Positions 44,492 to 54,078 of a stretch of DNA of 64,000 bases are shown here, in pieces. This stretch comes from Bacteroidales bacterium. GTDB taxonomy: Bacteria; Bacteroidota; Bacteroidia; Bacteroidales; UBA932. The stretch is taken from positions 124,001-188,000 of the forward strand of contig JAFRSW010000019.1 of assembly GCA_017427385.1 (NCBI GenBank), written 5' to 3'. Below the pieces are notes generated by a model, which was not told where the DNA came from, made no database searches, and saw only the letters and a list, made by a program, of their open reading frames with translations. Both the position numbers and the translations under genes were made by a program. How positions within the stretch are numbered: the first letter of the stretch is position 1; each line of letters opens with the position of its first letter.

Positions 44492-45292
44492 ATGAGAAAG
44501 CATTTTTTATTTGCAGTCCTCGCAGCAGGACTTGCTGTAGTCGCCTGCTCACCCAAGGCTGAGAAGGCGGCAGACGTGGAAGATGGCGAAGAAGCTGTCG
44601 AGACCGTAAAAGAGGTTGTCAAGACCGCAAAGGATTACAAGCCCTCCAAGGCTCAGCTCGATTCCGTATCATACCTTGTGGGTATCAACTTCGGTTCCTT
44701 CATCAAGGGATATGACTTCGGCGACCTGAATTATGCCCAGATCAAGAAGGGTATGAAGGATTTCATCAAGGCCAAGGGCAATATGCGTGATCCCGACTTC
44801 GGCGAGCAGTTCAAAGTCAATCCCGAGGAGATGAACCGCCTCTTCGGCGAATTCCTCGAAAACAGGCGTTCCCTCAAGCTCCTCACCAACAAGGAAGCTG
44901 AAGAGAAGTTCCTTGCAAAGAACAAGACCAAGGAAGGCGTCGTCGAGCTCGAGAGCGGCCTCCAGTACAAGATCCTCAAGGAAGGCGGCGTGAAACCCAC
45001 CAGCCCCAAGGACACCGTATGGGTACGCTATCAGGGTAAGACCCTCGACGGCAATGTGTTCGATGAGGTCACTCCCGACCGCGACTCCGTCCGCTTCACC
45101 CTCGACCGCGTGATCAAGGGTTGGACTGAAGGTATCCAGCAGGTTGGCGAAGGCGGCCAGATCGAACTCTACGTTCCTGCAGCCCTCGGATATGGCGAGC
45201 GCGGCAACCAGGGCATCGAGCCCAACGCCACCCTCGTCTTCACTGTGGACCTCTGCAAGGTCGCACCTTTCGTGGAGAAGGAAGCTGAGTAA
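44492..45292 (+). CDS. FKBP-type peptidyl-prolyl isomerase lipoprotein (Mip-like)
   Basis: A 266-residue periplasmic foldase anchored by a lipid (lipobox LAVVACS, Cys about residue 19). The N-terminal half is helical and dimerisation-like (SKAQLDSVSYLVGINFGSFIKG), linked by a charged helix (LLTNKEAEEKFLAKNKTK) to the FKBP core (GLQYKILKEG...VWVRYQGKTLDGNVFDE...VIKGWTEGIQQVGEGGQIELYVPAALGYGERG...LVFTVDL). This is the FkpA/Mip layout. It stands alone after glk and converges with the acidic-tailed gene; the two stop codons flank a small hairpin. Confidence 0.93.
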   Translation: MRKHFLFAVLAAGLAVVACSPKAEKAADVEDGEEAVETVKEVVKTAKDYKPSKAQLDSVSYLVGINFGSFIKGYDFGDLNYAQIKKGMKDFIKAKGNMRDPDFGEQFKVNPEEMNRLFGEFLENRRSLKLLTNKEAEEKFLAKNKTKEGVVELESGLQYKILKEGGVKPTSPKDTVWVRYQGKTLDGNVFDEVTPDRDSVRFTLDRVIKGWTEGIQQVGEGGQIELYVPAALGYGERGNQGIEPNATLVFTVDLCKVAPFVEKEAE

Positions 45293-45305
45293 AGATTAAT
45301 TACTC
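45287..45305. terminator. Small convergent hairpin between two stop codons
   Basis: GAGTAA (45287-45292) and TTACTC (45300-45305) form a 6-bp stem around a 7-nt loop, covering both convergent stops and followed by GTTTT on the plus strand. It is short and A+T-rich, so a terminator function is only possible. Confidence 0.35.
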
Positions 45306-45887
45306 GTTTTCGTCATAGATGACGTCCTCTTCTTCGAGGGCGTCATCTTCGTTTTCGTCGTCCTCGTCGTCTTCGTCATCTTCGTCATCGAGGTCTTCAT
45401 CGTCGTCGAGACCGAGCATGCCGAGTATGCCGGAGGGCTTTTCGCCGGGGAGGCGGCGACGGTTGTCGGGGAGGTCTTCGAAGGCCACGTAGCCATGTTC
45501 GAACTCGATGGGGAGGGGCCCCTTGGTATCGACAATCTCGGGAAGATTCACTTCCTTTCCGGGCTCAATGCCTTCGAAGGTGATGATGACATATTTTTTT
45601 GAACTGACGTCGTAGAAGTACTGGTAGCGCACGATGCCGGCCTTCACTGTTTCGGCCATGGAGACCTCGTCCACCGCTTTGTTGCCGGGAAGGGGCATCA
45701 GCGCAAAGCGCCCCGCCACGTTACCGGCTTCGTCGAATGCCTTGAACAGAATCTGCTGATCCTGAGGGAACTCGAGATCGGCGCGGAGCTGCTTGTGAAG
45801 AGTGTATAGACTGTTCGTGGCGTTTACCAGATAAACCCTGTAAAAGCCCTTGATTCCTTCCAACGTAACGCGGTAACGGTAAGTCAT
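45300..45887 (-). CDS. pRiA4b ORF-3/IS1096 TnpR-like cytoplasmic protein with acidic tail
   Basis: A 195-residue protein whose first 150 residues (YRYRVTLEGIKGFYRVYLV...HKQLRADLEFPQDQQILFKAFD...GIVRYQYFYDVSSKKYVIITFEG) resemble the plasmid pRiA4b ORF-3-like family common in Bacteroidota, whose role is not known. The last 40 residues are nearly all Asp and Glu. The start MTYRYRV at 45887 is preferred because upstream in-frame codons run into the divergent yigZ promoter. No signal peptide. It is unlikely to be a real transposon gene here, since no mobile element surrounds it. Confidence 0.75.
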   Translation of the reverse strand: MTYRYRVTLEGIKGFYRVYLVNATNSLYTLHKQLRADLEFPQDQQILFKAFDEAGNVAGRFALMPLPGNKAVDEVSMAETVKAGIVRYQYFYDVSSKKYVIITFEGIEPGKEVNLPEIVDTKGPLPIEFEHGYVAFEDLPDNRRRLPGEKPSGILGMLGLDDDEDLDDEDDEDDEDDENEDDALEEEDVIYDENE

Positions 45888-45911
45888 CTTCCAACCAAAT
45901 TTCGTTTTACA

Positions 45912-45942
45912 TTGCGAATATACAAGATTTTTGCTAATTTTG
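45912..45942 (+). promoter_or_regulatory. Promoter of yigZ, TTG-N20-TAATTTTG
   Basis: TTG at 45912-45914 lies 20 bp before TAATTTTG (45935-45942), a full promoter match. Only 3 nt separate the box from the ATG at 45946, so the message for yigZ and possibly the serC-serA run starts at or next to the start codon. Confidence 0.62.
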
Positions 45943-45945
45943 GTT

Positions 45946-46593
45946 ATGCTTTCGCCCGATAAATACCTCACAATCGCCGCGCCGTCCGAAGGGCTCTTCA
46001 AGGACAGCGGTAGCCGCTTTATCGCATATGCATACCCAATCTCTTCTGAGTCAGATGTTAAACCGATTGTAGACAGGCTGCGGGCGGAGCATCACGGAGC
46101 GAGGCATCACTGTTTCTCCTACCGCATAGCCAAGGTGGATGATACGCTCGAAGGCCCTACCCTCACCAAGGAGGGCATCTGGCGCGCAAACGACGACGGC
46201 GAGCCCTCCGGAACGGCCGGAAGGCCCATCCTCGGGCAGATAGACTCGAAGGGCCTGCAGAACGTGCTGGTGGTGGTAGTGCGCTACTTCGGAGGCATAC
46301 TGCTTGGCGTACCCGGCCTTATCAGGGCCTACAAATCAGCCACGGCCGATGCCCTGGAGAAGGTGCAGATCGTAGAGAAAACCGCCACCCGCCGCTGGCA
46401 GATTGGCTTCGGTTATGACCTGATGCCGGCCGTAATGGGCGAAATCAAGGCCCTCGGCCTGGAAACCGTCGCCCGGGACTTCGCGGAGGAATGCAGCCTC
46501 ACCTTAGATGTGCCCCTCTCGAAAGAACAGACATTTTTGGAACATACAGAAAAAATTGGTATCTTTAAAGATAAAATCATTTTAACGCTATGA
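45946..46593 (+). CDS. yigZ: YigZ/IMPACT family protein
   Basis: A 215-residue protein of the UPF0029/IMPACT family. The signature block is [17 protein letters not shown], followed by [28 protein letters not shown]; the C-terminal part is ferredoxin-like. The family is linked to translation or ribosome-associated proteolysis (the name YigZ is carried by the E. coli member), but the biochemical role is uncertain. The ATG at 45946 is fixed by the promoter 3 nt upstream. The stop overlaps the serC start by 4 bp (ATGA). Confidence 0.9.
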   Translation: MLSPDKYLTIAAPSEGLFKDSGSRFIAYAYPISSESDVKPIVDRLRAEHHGARHHCFSYRIAKVDDTLEGPTLTKEGIWRANDDGEPSGTAGRPILGQIDSKGLQNVLVVVVRYFGGILLGVPGLIRAYKSATADALEKVQIVEKTATRRWQIGFGYDLMPAVMGEIKALGLETVARDFAEECSLTLDVPLSKEQTFLEHTEKIGIFKDKIILTL

Positions 46594-47663
46594 GCAAAAT
46601 CCACGTATTTAATGCAGGCCCCTGCCTTCTGCCGCAGGTCGCCATTGAGCACGCACGCGAAGCCCTTCTCGACTTCAAGGGCACGGGTGTATCACTGATA
46701 TCCATTTCGCACAGGACAAAAGAATGGGAGGAGACGATGAACGAGACTCGCGCACTCTGGCGCGAGATCCTGAACATCCCCGATGATTACGAAACCGTCT
46801 TCCTCGGCGGCGGCGCAAGCCTGCAGTTCCTCTATGTGGCCATGAACTACCTCGAGAAGAAGGCCGCATACCTCGACACGGGCGTGTGGGCGCACAAGGC
46901 CCTCAAAGAGGCCCAGGGCATTGGCGAAGCCTACGCAATCGCCTGCTCCAAAGACAAGAACTACACCTACATCCCCAAGGGATTCGAAATCCCCACCGAT
47001 CTGGACTATCTCCACATCACCACCAACAACACCATTTACGGCACCGAGATCAAGCACGACATGGACTGCCCCGTTCCCCTCATCGCGGATATGTCTTCCG
47101 ACATCCTCTCCCGCAGGGTGGACGTGAGCAAGTATGAGATGATCTACGGCGGCGCCCAGAAGAACGCGGGCCCTGCCGGCGTGGCATTCGCCATCATCCG
47201 CAAGGACAGCCTCGGCAAGGTCAGCCGCTACATCCCCACCATGCTGGACTACCGCGTGCATCTCGACAAGGAATCCATGTTCAACACCCCTCCCGTGTTC
47301 TCCATCTTCGTGATGAACGAGACCCTCAAGTGGCTCAAGAGCATCGGAGGAATCGACGCCATCCACGAGATCGACGAGAAGAAGGCCGCCACCCTTTATG
47401 CCGAAATCGACCGCAACCCGCTCTTCGTGGGCACCGCAGAGAAGGAAGACCGTTCCATTATGAACGTCTGCTTCGTGATGGCTCCCGGCTACGAAGACCT
47501 GCAGGACGAGTTCTTAGCCTTTGCAAAGAGCAAGGGAATGATAGGCATCAAGGGCCACCGTTCAGTGGGCGGCTTCCGCGCATCTCTCTACAACGCCTGC
47601 ACCCAGGAAGATGTGGAGGCGCTGGTTGCAACTATGAAGGAATTTGAAGCTCTCAAGAAATGA
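46590..47663 (+). CDS. serC: Phosphoserine aminotransferase
   Basis: Makes 3-phosphoserine from 3-phosphohydroxypyruvate and glutamate. The 357-residue class V aminotransferase shows [46 protein letters not shown] and the PLP lysine in [12 protein letters not shown]. It overlaps yigZ and serA by 4 bp at each end (ATGA). The chain serC-serA-DUF1015 is commonly seen in Bacteroidota genomes and indicates one co-regulated serine-synthesis unit. Confidence 0.96.
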   Translation: MSKIHVFNAGPCLLPQVAIEHAREALLDFKGTGVSLISISHRTKEWEETMNETRALWREILNIPDDYETVFLGGGASLQFLYVAMNYLEKKAAYLDTGVWAHKALKEAQGIGEAYAIACSKDKNYTYIPKGFEIPTDLDYLHITTNNTIYGTEIKHDMDCPVPLIADMSSDILSRRVDVSKYEMIYGGAQKNAGPAGVAFAIIRKDSLGKVSRYIPTMLDYRVHLDKESMFNTPPVFSIFVMNETLKWLKSIGGIDAIHEIDEKKAATLYAEIDRNPLFVGTAEKEDRSIMNVCFVMAPGYEDLQDEFLAFAKSKGMIGIKGHRSVGGFRASLYNACTQEDVEALVATMKEFEALKK

Positions 47664-48580
47664 AAGTCCTGATTGCAACCCAGAAACCCTTTGCCGCTGC
47701 AGCAGTGGCAGGGATCAAAGATATCCTCGTAAAGGGCGGGCACGAAGTGGCGCTGCTCGAAAAGTATCCCGAGCAGGCCGACCTGGTGAAGGCAGTCGCC
47801 GATGTCAACGCCCTTATCATCCGTTCGGATAAAGTTACCGCCGAGGTGCTCGACGCCGCTCCTCAGCTTAAGATAGTCGTGCGCGCAGGTGCGGGATTCG
47901 ACAATGTCGATCTCGCCTCTGCCACTGCCCATGGCGTAGTGGTGATGAACACCCCCGGCCAGAACTCCAACGCAGTGGCCGAGCTTGCCATCGCAATGAT
48001 GATTTTCATGGCCCGCACTCAGTTCACTCCCGCAACCGGCTCCGAAGTTCAGGGCAAGACCCTGGGCATCCAGGCATTCGGCAACGTGGGCCGTCTGGTG
48101 GGCGCCAAGGCAAAGGCCCTCGGTATGAAGGTCAAGGCCCTCGACCCCTTCCTCACCGACGAGCAGATTACATCCGGCGGAGCCGAGCCCGTGCATACCC
48201 TGGATGAGCTCTACACCGGCAGCGACTACCTCTCCCTCCACATCCCGGCCCTGCCCGCCACGATCGGCAGCATCAACTACGAGCTTATCACCAAGATGCC
48301 CAAGGGCGCAACGCTGGTGAACACCGCCCGCAAGGAGGTCATCGACGAGGCCGGCCTCGAGAAGGCCCTCGAAGACCGCCCGGACCTTAAGTACGTCACC
48401 GATGTGATGCCGGACAACTATGCAACCCTGCAGGATAAGTTCGGCCTCCGCGTGTTCGCGACTCCAAAAAAGATGGGCGCGCAGACCGCCGAAGCCAACG
48501 TGAACGCAGGACTTGCCGCCGCGAATCAGATAGTGGATTATTTTGCAACGGGCAACACCCGCTTCCAGGTAAACAAGTAG
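47660..48580 (+). CDS. serA: D-3-phosphoglycerate dehydrogenase, short form
   Basis: First enzyme of serine synthesis. The 306-residue protein is the short type without the regulatory ACT domain. It shows the NAD-fold region [13 protein letters not shown] and the catalytic Arg in [10 protein letters not shown]. Where most members have a catalytic His in TPHxG, this sequence has [13 protein letters not shown], so Lys occupies the His position. A lysine at this place is known in Entamoeba PGDH and, from memory, in other Bacteroidota SerA proteins. Lacking ACT, it should not be feedback-inhibited by serine through that domain. DUF1015 follows 3 bp later. Confidence 0.93.
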   Translation: MKVLIATQKPFAAAAVAGIKDILVKGGHEVALLEKYPEQADLVKAVADVNALIIRSDKVTAEVLDAAPQLKIVVRAGAGFDNVDLASATAHGVVVMNTPGQNSNAVAELAIAMMIFMARTQFTPATGSEVQGKTLGIQAFGNVGRLVGAKAKALGMKVKALDPFLTDEQITSGGAEPVHTLDELYTGSDYLSLHIPALPATIGSINYELITKMPKGATLVNTARKEVIDEAGLEKALEDRPDLKYVTDVMPDNYATLQDKFGLRVFATPKKMGAQTAEANVNAGLAAANQIVDYFATGNTRFQVNK

Positions 48581-48583
48581 GAT

Positions 48584-49882
48584 ATGGTACGAGTAAAACC
48601 CTTTGCGGCAATCAGGCCGCCCAAGAACCTCGTCACCGAGGTCGCAGCACCTCCCTACGACGTGCTGAACTCCCAGGAAGCAAAGGCGATGGCAGGGGAG
48701 AAGAGCCTCCTGCACATCACCAAGCCCGAAATTGATTTCGATCCCATCGCAGGCGAGCACGAGCAGCGCACCTACGACAAGGCTGTCGCCAACTTCAAGC
48801 TCTGGAAGGAGCGCGGCTGGCTGGTGCGCGAAGACAAAGAAAAGTACTATGTCTATGCCCAGACCATGGGCACCCGCACCCAGTACGGCCTTGTGCTCTG
48901 CGCACATACCGACGATTACGCCAACGGCATAATCAAAAAGCACGAACTCACCCGCAAGGACAAAGAAGACGACCGTATGATCCACGTCCGCATCCAGAAT
49001 GCCAACATCGAGCCCGTCTTCTTCGCCTTCAAGGACAACAAGGAGCTTGGAGATATCATCGCCAGGACCGCTGCCGGGGAGCCGGAATACAAGTTCGTAG
49101 ACGAGAACGACTTCACGCACACCTTCTGGGTAATCAACGATGATGCGGTCAACGCCCGCATCACGAAGATCTTCGAAACGGAAGTGGATGCTTTCTACGT
49201 TGCCGACGGGCATCACCGCACTGCGGCCGCCGCCCGCGTGGGCGCCGAGAAGAAGGCCCAGAATCCCAACCACACCGGCAACGAGGAGTACAACTTCTTC
49301 ATGGCCGTGTGCTTCCCCCAGAGCCAGCTCGCCATCATCGACTACAACCGCGTGGTGAAGGATCTCAACGGCCTCAGCCCGAAAGATTTCTTCAAGGCTC
49401 TTGAAGAGGATTTCGTTGTGGAATGCAAGTGCGATTGCACGAAAGACGGAGGCGAATGCCATTGCGAGTATCCTTGCCATTGCAGCTGTTCCGAGATATA
49501 CCATCCATCAGGCCTTCACAACTTCTCGATGTATTTTGAAGGTGTGTGGTACAGCCTGACCGCCAAGCCCGGCCGTTACGACGACGCCGATCCGATCGGC
49601 GTGCTGGACGTGACCATCCTTTCCAACCTCGTGCTGGACAAGATCCTGGGCATCAAGGACCTCCGCACCGACAAACGAATCGACTTCGTCGGCGGAATCC
49701 GCGGCCTCGGGGAGCTCAGCCGCCGCGTGGACAGCGGCGAGATGGCCGTTGCCTTTGCTCTCTATCCCGTTTCGATGGACCAGCTCATCCGCATCGCGGA
49801 CACAGGCAACATAATGCCGCCCAAGACAACCTGGTTCGAACCGAAGCTCCGCTCCGGCCTCGCAATTCATTCGCTGGATTAA
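48584..49882 (+). CDS. DUF1015 family protein with a cysteine-rich insert
   Basis: A 432-residue DUF1015 protein with the family blocks VKPFAAIRPPKNLV, VAAPPYDVLN, FYVADGHHRTAAA, DFVGGIRGLGEL and PKTTWFEPKLRSGL. Homologues often sit behind serC-serA, and an ATP-dependent serine kinase related to ParB is one possible relative; its function here is unproven. Unusually, residues 281-302 carry a CxCxC-x6-CxC-x3-CxCxC segment (eight Cys, two His), inserted between the FVVE strand and the EIYHPSGLHNFSMYF block. The rest of the sequence is normal, so this looks like an added metal-binding hairpin. The recQ gene follows 9 bp later. Confidence 0.9.
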   Translation: MVRVKPFAAIRPPKNLVTEVAAPPYDVLNSQEAKAMAGEKSLLHITKPEIDFDPIAGEHEQRTYDKAVANFKLWKERGWLVREDKEKYYVYAQTMGTRTQYGLVLCAHTDDYANGIIKKHELTRKDKEDDRMIHVRIQNANIEPVFFAFKDNKELGDIIARTAAGEPEYKFVDENDFTHTFWVINDDAVNARITKIFETEVDAFYVADGHHRTAAAARVGAEKKAQNPNHTGNEEYNFFMAVCFPQSQLAIIDYNRVVKDLNGLSPKDFFKALEEDFVVECKCDCTKDGGECHCEYPCHCSCSEIYHPSGLHNFSMYFEGVWYSLTAKPGRYDDADPIGVLDVTILSNLVLDKILGIKDLRTDKRIDFVGGIRGLGELSRRVDSGEMAVAFALYPVSMDQLIRIADTGNIMPPKTTWFEPKLRSGLAIHSLD

Positions 49883-49891
49883 ATATAATAT

Positions 49892-52105
49892 ATGAAGGAC
49901 TACTCTGCCGAAATACACAGCACTCTGAAGGAATTCTTCGGGTACGATAACTTCAAGGGAGACCAGGAGCGGGTGATAAACCACCTTCTCAACGGCGGCG
50001 ATGCCTTTGTGCTCATGCCGACGGGGGGAGGTAAGAGTCTCTGCTACCAGCTGCCCGCCCTCGTGGCGGACGGCACGGCAATCGTGATCTCTCCGCTCAT
50101 CGCACTCATGAAGAATCAGGTAGATGTGCTGCGCGGATTCGTCAGCAGCAACGAGAGCATAGCCCACTTCCTGAATTCCTCGCTTTCGAGGCAGGAGATC
50201 GACGACGTGAAGGCAGATCTCGTCGCCGGGCGCACCAAGATACTCTACGTCGCTCCCGAATCCCTCACCAAGGACGAGAACATAGCCCTTCTGAAAGAAA
50301 TCCACATATCCTTCTACGCGGTGGACGAAGCGCACTGCATCTCGGAATGGGGCCACGATTTCCGCCCGGAATACCGGCGTATCCGCAGCCTCGTGAATGA
50401 GATAGGCCGCGCGCCCATCATCGCCCTCACCGCCACCGCCACACCCAAGGTTCAGAGCGACATCCTCAAGAACCTCGGCATCCACGATGCGGTGATCTTC
50501 AAATCTTCGTTTAACCGCCCGAATCTCTACTATGAGATCCGCAACAAGGTGGAACCGGAGAAAGATATTGTGCGTTTCATCCGCCAGAATCCCGGCAAAT
50601 CGGGCATCATCTACTGCCTGAGCCGCAAGAAGGTGGAAGAAATGGCGGCCTTCCTCAGCATCAACGGCATCCGGGCCCTGCCCTATCATGCGGGGCTCGA
50701 TGCCAAGGTGCGGGCCGAGAATCAGGACAAGTTCCTGATGGAGGAGATTGATGTGATAGTGGCCACGATCGCCTTCGGCATGGGAATCGACAAGCCGGAC
50801 GTGCGCTTCGTGATCCACTACGACATCCCCAAGAGCATAGAAAGTTACTATCAGGAGACAGGCCGTGCCGGCCGCGACGGCGAAGAAGGCCTCTGCATTA
50901 CCTATTACTCCTACAAGGACATACGCAAGCTGGAGAAGTTTATGCAGGGTAAGCCGGTGGCGGAACAGGAAATCAGCCGCCAGCTCCTTAACGAGGTGGT
51001 GGCGTACGCCGAATCCGGCCAGTGCCGTCGCAAGCTCCTGCTCAACTACTTCGGAGAGGAGTACGACCAGGAGAACTGCGGCTGCTGCGACAACTGCCTG
51101 CACCCCAAGCCGGTGTTTGACGGCCGCAAGGATATGCAGCTGGTCATAGACCTCATCACCAGTCTGCCCGAACACTTCAAGGTGGAGCATCTCGCCTGCA
51201 TACTCGCCGGAAAGGAGAATGCTCTCATAAAGAGCTACCGCCACGACGAATTGGAATTCTTCGGCAAGGGTAGCGCCCACGACGAACGCTACTGGATTAC
51301 CGTCATCCACCAGGGCGTGGTGCACCATCTGCTTGAGAAAGAGATAGATACCTACGGCCTGATTTCCGTGACCGGCACCGGGCTCGAGTTCCTCATCAAT
51401 CCATGGAAGTTGGAGCTCGTGCAGGACGGAGTCTTCTCCGACGATGGCATCGACGATTTCGACGACGATGAAACCCTCGCGGCGGCCAATGCCGTCCGCG
51501 GCGGCGGAGGATGCGATGAAAACCTCCTCAAGATGCTGAAGGACCTCCGGAAGGATGTGGCCCGCCGCCTGCATCTCCAGCCATGGATCATCTTTGGCGA
51601 CCCGGCCCTGCAGGATATGGCCATACTCTATCCCATCACCCTCGACGAACTCAAGAACTGCCAGGGTGTGGGCGAGGGCAAGGCCCGCAAGTTCGGCGGC
51701 GAGTTCGTGAAGATGATCGCGCAGTATGTGGAGGAGAACGACATCACGCGTCCGGACGACTTCGTGGTGAAGTCGGCCCCCAACCGCAGCGCAAACAAGA
51801 TATTCATAATCCAGAGCATAGACCGCCGTATGGACCTTGAGGACATAGCCTCCGCCAAGGGAATGGATATCGAAGAACTCGTGTCCGAGATCGAGGGCAT
51901 TGTGGCCACCGGCACCAAGCTGAACCTGGATTACTACATAGAAGAAAACTACGATGAAGAAGACGTGGAGGACATCTACGACTACTTCCGGGACGAAGCT
52001 GAATCCGGCTCCGCCGAAGAAGCCATCGCGGCCCTCGGAGGCGACTTCGAAGAACTCGAGATCCGTCTCATCCGCGTCAAGTTCCTCTGCGACATAGCAT
52101 CATAG
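49892..52105 (+). CDS. recQ: ATP-dependent DNA helicase RecQ
   Basis: A 3'-5' helicase of recombination repair. The 737-residue protein has Walker A PTGGGKSLCYQ, DEAH (VDEAHCISEWGHDFRPEYR), TATATPKV, motif V/VI IAFGMGIDKPDVRFVIH and YYQETGRAGRDG. The zinc cluster is present (QCRRKLLLNYFGEEY...CGCCDNCLHP). A winged helix and then an HRDC domain (LKDLRKDVARRLHLQPWIIFGDPALQDMA) follow. The C-terminal extension of about 120 residues is strongly acidic (EENYDEEDVEDIYDYF). It lies between DUF1015 and dnaG in one transcription direction. Confidence 0.96.
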   Translation: MKDYSAEIHSTLKEFFGYDNFKGDQERVINHLLNGGDAFVLMPTGGGKSLCYQLPALVADGTAIVISPLIALMKNQVDVLRGFVSSNESIAHFLNSSLSRQEIDDVKADLVAGRTKILYVAPESLTKDENIALLKEIHISFYAVDEAHCISEWGHDFRPEYRRIRSLVNEIGRAPIIALTATATPKVQSDILKNLGIHDAVIFKSSFNRPNLYYEIRNKVEPEKDIVRFIRQNPGKSGIIYCLSRKKVEEMAAFLSINGIRALPYHAGLDAKVRAENQDKFLMEEIDVIVATIAFGMGIDKPDVRFVIHYDIPKSIESYYQETGRAGRDGEEGLCITYYSYKDIRKLEKFMQGKPVAEQEISRQLLNEVVAYAESGQCRRKLLLNYFGEEYDQENCGCCDNCLHPKPVFDGRKDMQLVIDLITSLPEHFKVEHLACILAGKENALIKSYRHDELEFFGKGSAHDERYWITVIHQGVVHHLLEKEIDTYGLISVTGTGLEFLINPWKLELVQDGVFSDDGIDDFDDDETLAAANAVRGGGGCDENLLKMLKDLRKDVARRLHLQPWIIFGDPALQDMAILYPITLDELKNCQGVGEGKARKFGGEFVKMIAQYVEENDITRPDDFVVKSAPNRSANKIFIIQSIDRRMDLEDIASAKGMDIEELVSEIEGIVATGTKLNLDYYIEENYDEEDVEDIYDYFRDEAESGSAEEAIAALGGDFEELEIRLIRVKFLCDIAS

Positions 52106-52111
52106 AAAGCA

Positions 52112-54073
52112 ATGATACCTAAAGATACGGTCGACCTCATCCTGAATACCGTTCGGATAGAGGACATAGTGGGAGACTTCGTGACGCTGAAGCGCCGCGG
52201 GGCCAACTATGTGGCCTGCTGTCCGTTCCATCAGGAGAAGACGCCGTCTTTCTATGTGTCTCCTTCGAAGGGTATCTACAAGTGCTTCGGATGCGGGAAG
52301 TCCGGCTCGGCCGTGGGGTTCCTTATGGAGCACGAGCACAGTTCGTACGTCGAGGCGCTCCGTTACATCGCGAAGCGTTATAATATAGAGGTAGTGGAGG
52401 AGGAAGAATCCCCCGAGGTACTGGCCAGCCGCCAGCGGAGCGAAAGCCTGCTGGTTGTGAGCGAGTTCGCCCAGAAGTTCTTCGCGGAACAACTGAAGTC
52501 GGGCGAGGGGAAGGACGTCGGCCTGGCCTACTACCATTCCCGCCATCTCGAAGACGAGACCATCGCCCGTTTCGGGCTGGGATGGGCCCCGTCAGGAAAG
52601 GATGACCTGCTCCAGGCCGCCCGCAAGGCAGGATACAAGGATGAATACATGCTGGATGCCGGTCTGGCGGTTAAGCGCGAAGACGGCACCCTGGCCGACA
52701 AGTTCCGCGAGCGGGTGATGTTCCCCATCCAGTCTGTGAGCGGGCGCACCATCGCGTTCAGCGGCCGCACCCTCAAGGCGGACAACCCCGCCAAGTACGT
52801 GAATTCCCCCGACACGGAAATCTACCGCAAGAGCAATATCCTCTTCGGCATCTACTATGCCAAGAACGAGATCTCGCGGCAGAACGAGTGCATAATCGTG
52901 GAGGGCAACATAGACTACGTGATGCTGCAGCAGCTGGGCATCCACAACGTGGTGGCCCCCTGCGGCACCGCCCTCACCGTGCAGCAGGTGCGCCTGATCC
53001 GCAAGTTCACCGACAACATCCTGCTGATGAACGACGGCGACAGCGCGGGCATACACGCATCGCTGAAGGATATAGACCTGATCCTGTACGAGGGCCTGAA
53101 CGTGCGCGTGGTGCTGTTGCCGGAAGGGGAGGACCCGGATTCCTTCAGCCGCGGCAAGTCGCTGGAGGAGGTGCAGAAATACATCGCCGACAATGCCAAG
53201 GATTTCCTGGATTTCAAGACGGACATCCTGCTCGGCGAAGCTGCGGGCAATCCGCTGAAGAAAGCGAACTTCGTAAACGACATCGCAGATACGATCGCGC
53301 GCATCCCGGACGCCGTGAAGCGTTCGGTGTACGTGAATGCGGCCGCGGAGAAGTTCGACGTGGCGGCGGATATCATTTTCCGGCGCGTCAAAGTCACGCG
53401 GGACAAGTTGCTGGAAGATGAGCGTCGCGAGAGAGAACGTGAAGAACGCTTGGCGACTGTTGTTGAAGAGCCATCCGCCCCGGCTGACCTTCCGGCCCCG
53501 CTCCCGGAAAAGTACTACCCGGAAAACAAAATCTTGGCGGCGGTTGAAGAGGATATTCTAACGTTCCTGCTGCAACACGGCAGCGAGGAACTCCACTTCG
53601 AAACGGACTCCCCGTACTACGACCCCGAAACAACCGACACGGTTGCCGATTTCATCTCGGCGACCATCGAATCCACCGGGCAGCCTTTGGCGAATGCCGG
53701 ATACAGGCGCGTTTACGATGCCTATCTCGACCTTTACTACGAAGGCCATCCGCAGGACGAGATTATCCGCACCCTGCTTGATTCTCCCGACCGCACCCTC
53801 GCGGAGATAGCCGGGGAATACTCTACACGGCGTTATCAGCTAAGCGTGAAGCGCTTGGAGAGCTCGATGACCTCAGAGCAGTCCTGGCTGGTGAGTTATG
53901 TGCCGCGTGCGATGCTCACCCTCGTGGAAAGGCGCGCCGCCTCCCGCCTGGAGGAAATCAGGAAGGCACTTAACAAAGCCTCCGGCGAAGAAGAGTTGGC
54001 GCTCATGAAAGAAATGACCACTCTTCAGCGCCGCCAGAAAAAACTGAAAGAAAACCTGAAAAAGGAAGATTAG
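52112..54073 (+). CDS. dnaG: DNA primase
   Basis: Synthesises RNA primers at the replication fork. The 653-residue protein carries the CHC2 zinc finger ([26 protein letters not shown], near residues 38-63), the N-terminal core with [20 protein letters not shown], and a TOPRIM domain ([16 protein letters not shown] and [16 protein letters not shown]). EGN replaces the usual EGY in the first TOPRIM motif. A helical C-terminal region of the kind that contacts the replicative helicase follows. It starts 6 bp after recQ and is followed 5 bp later by metG. Confidence 0.96.
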   Translation: MIPKDTVDLILNTVRIEDIVGDFVTLKRRGANYVACCPFHQEKTPSFYVSPSKGIYKCFGCGKSGSAVGFLMEHEHSSYVEALRYIAKRYNIEVVEEEESPEVLASRQRSESLLVVSEFAQKFFAEQLKSGEGKDVGLAYYHSRHLEDETIARFGLGWAPSGKDDLLQAARKAGYKDEYMLDAGLAVKREDGTLADKFRERVMFPIQSVSGRTIAFSGRTLKADNPAKYVNSPDTEIYRKSNILFGIYYAKNEISRQNECIIVEGNIDYVMLQQLGIHNVVAPCGTALTVQQVRLIRKFTDNILLMNDGDSAGIHASLKDIDLILYEGLNVRVVLLPEGEDPDSFSRGKSLEEVQKYIADNAKDFLDFKTDILLGEAAGNPLKKANFVNDIADTIARIPDAVKRSVYVNAAAEKFDVAADIIFRRVKVTRDKLLEDERREREREERLATVVEEPSAPADLPAPLPEKYYPENKILAAVEEDILTFLLQHGSEELHFETDSPYYDPETTDTVADFISATIESTGQPLANAGYRRVYDAYLDLYYEGHPQDEIIRTLLDSPDRTLAEIAGEYSTRRYQLSVKRLESSMTSEQSWLVSYVPRAMLTLVERRAASRLEEIRKALNKASGEEELALMKEMTTLQRRQKKLKENLKKED

Positions 54074-54078
54074 AAGAT

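Noticed and set aside
45300-45887. Resemblance of the acidic-tailed protein to IS1096 TnpR as evidence of a transposon
   Set aside because: The family is widespread outside mobile elements, and no transposase, inverted repeats or target duplications flank it.
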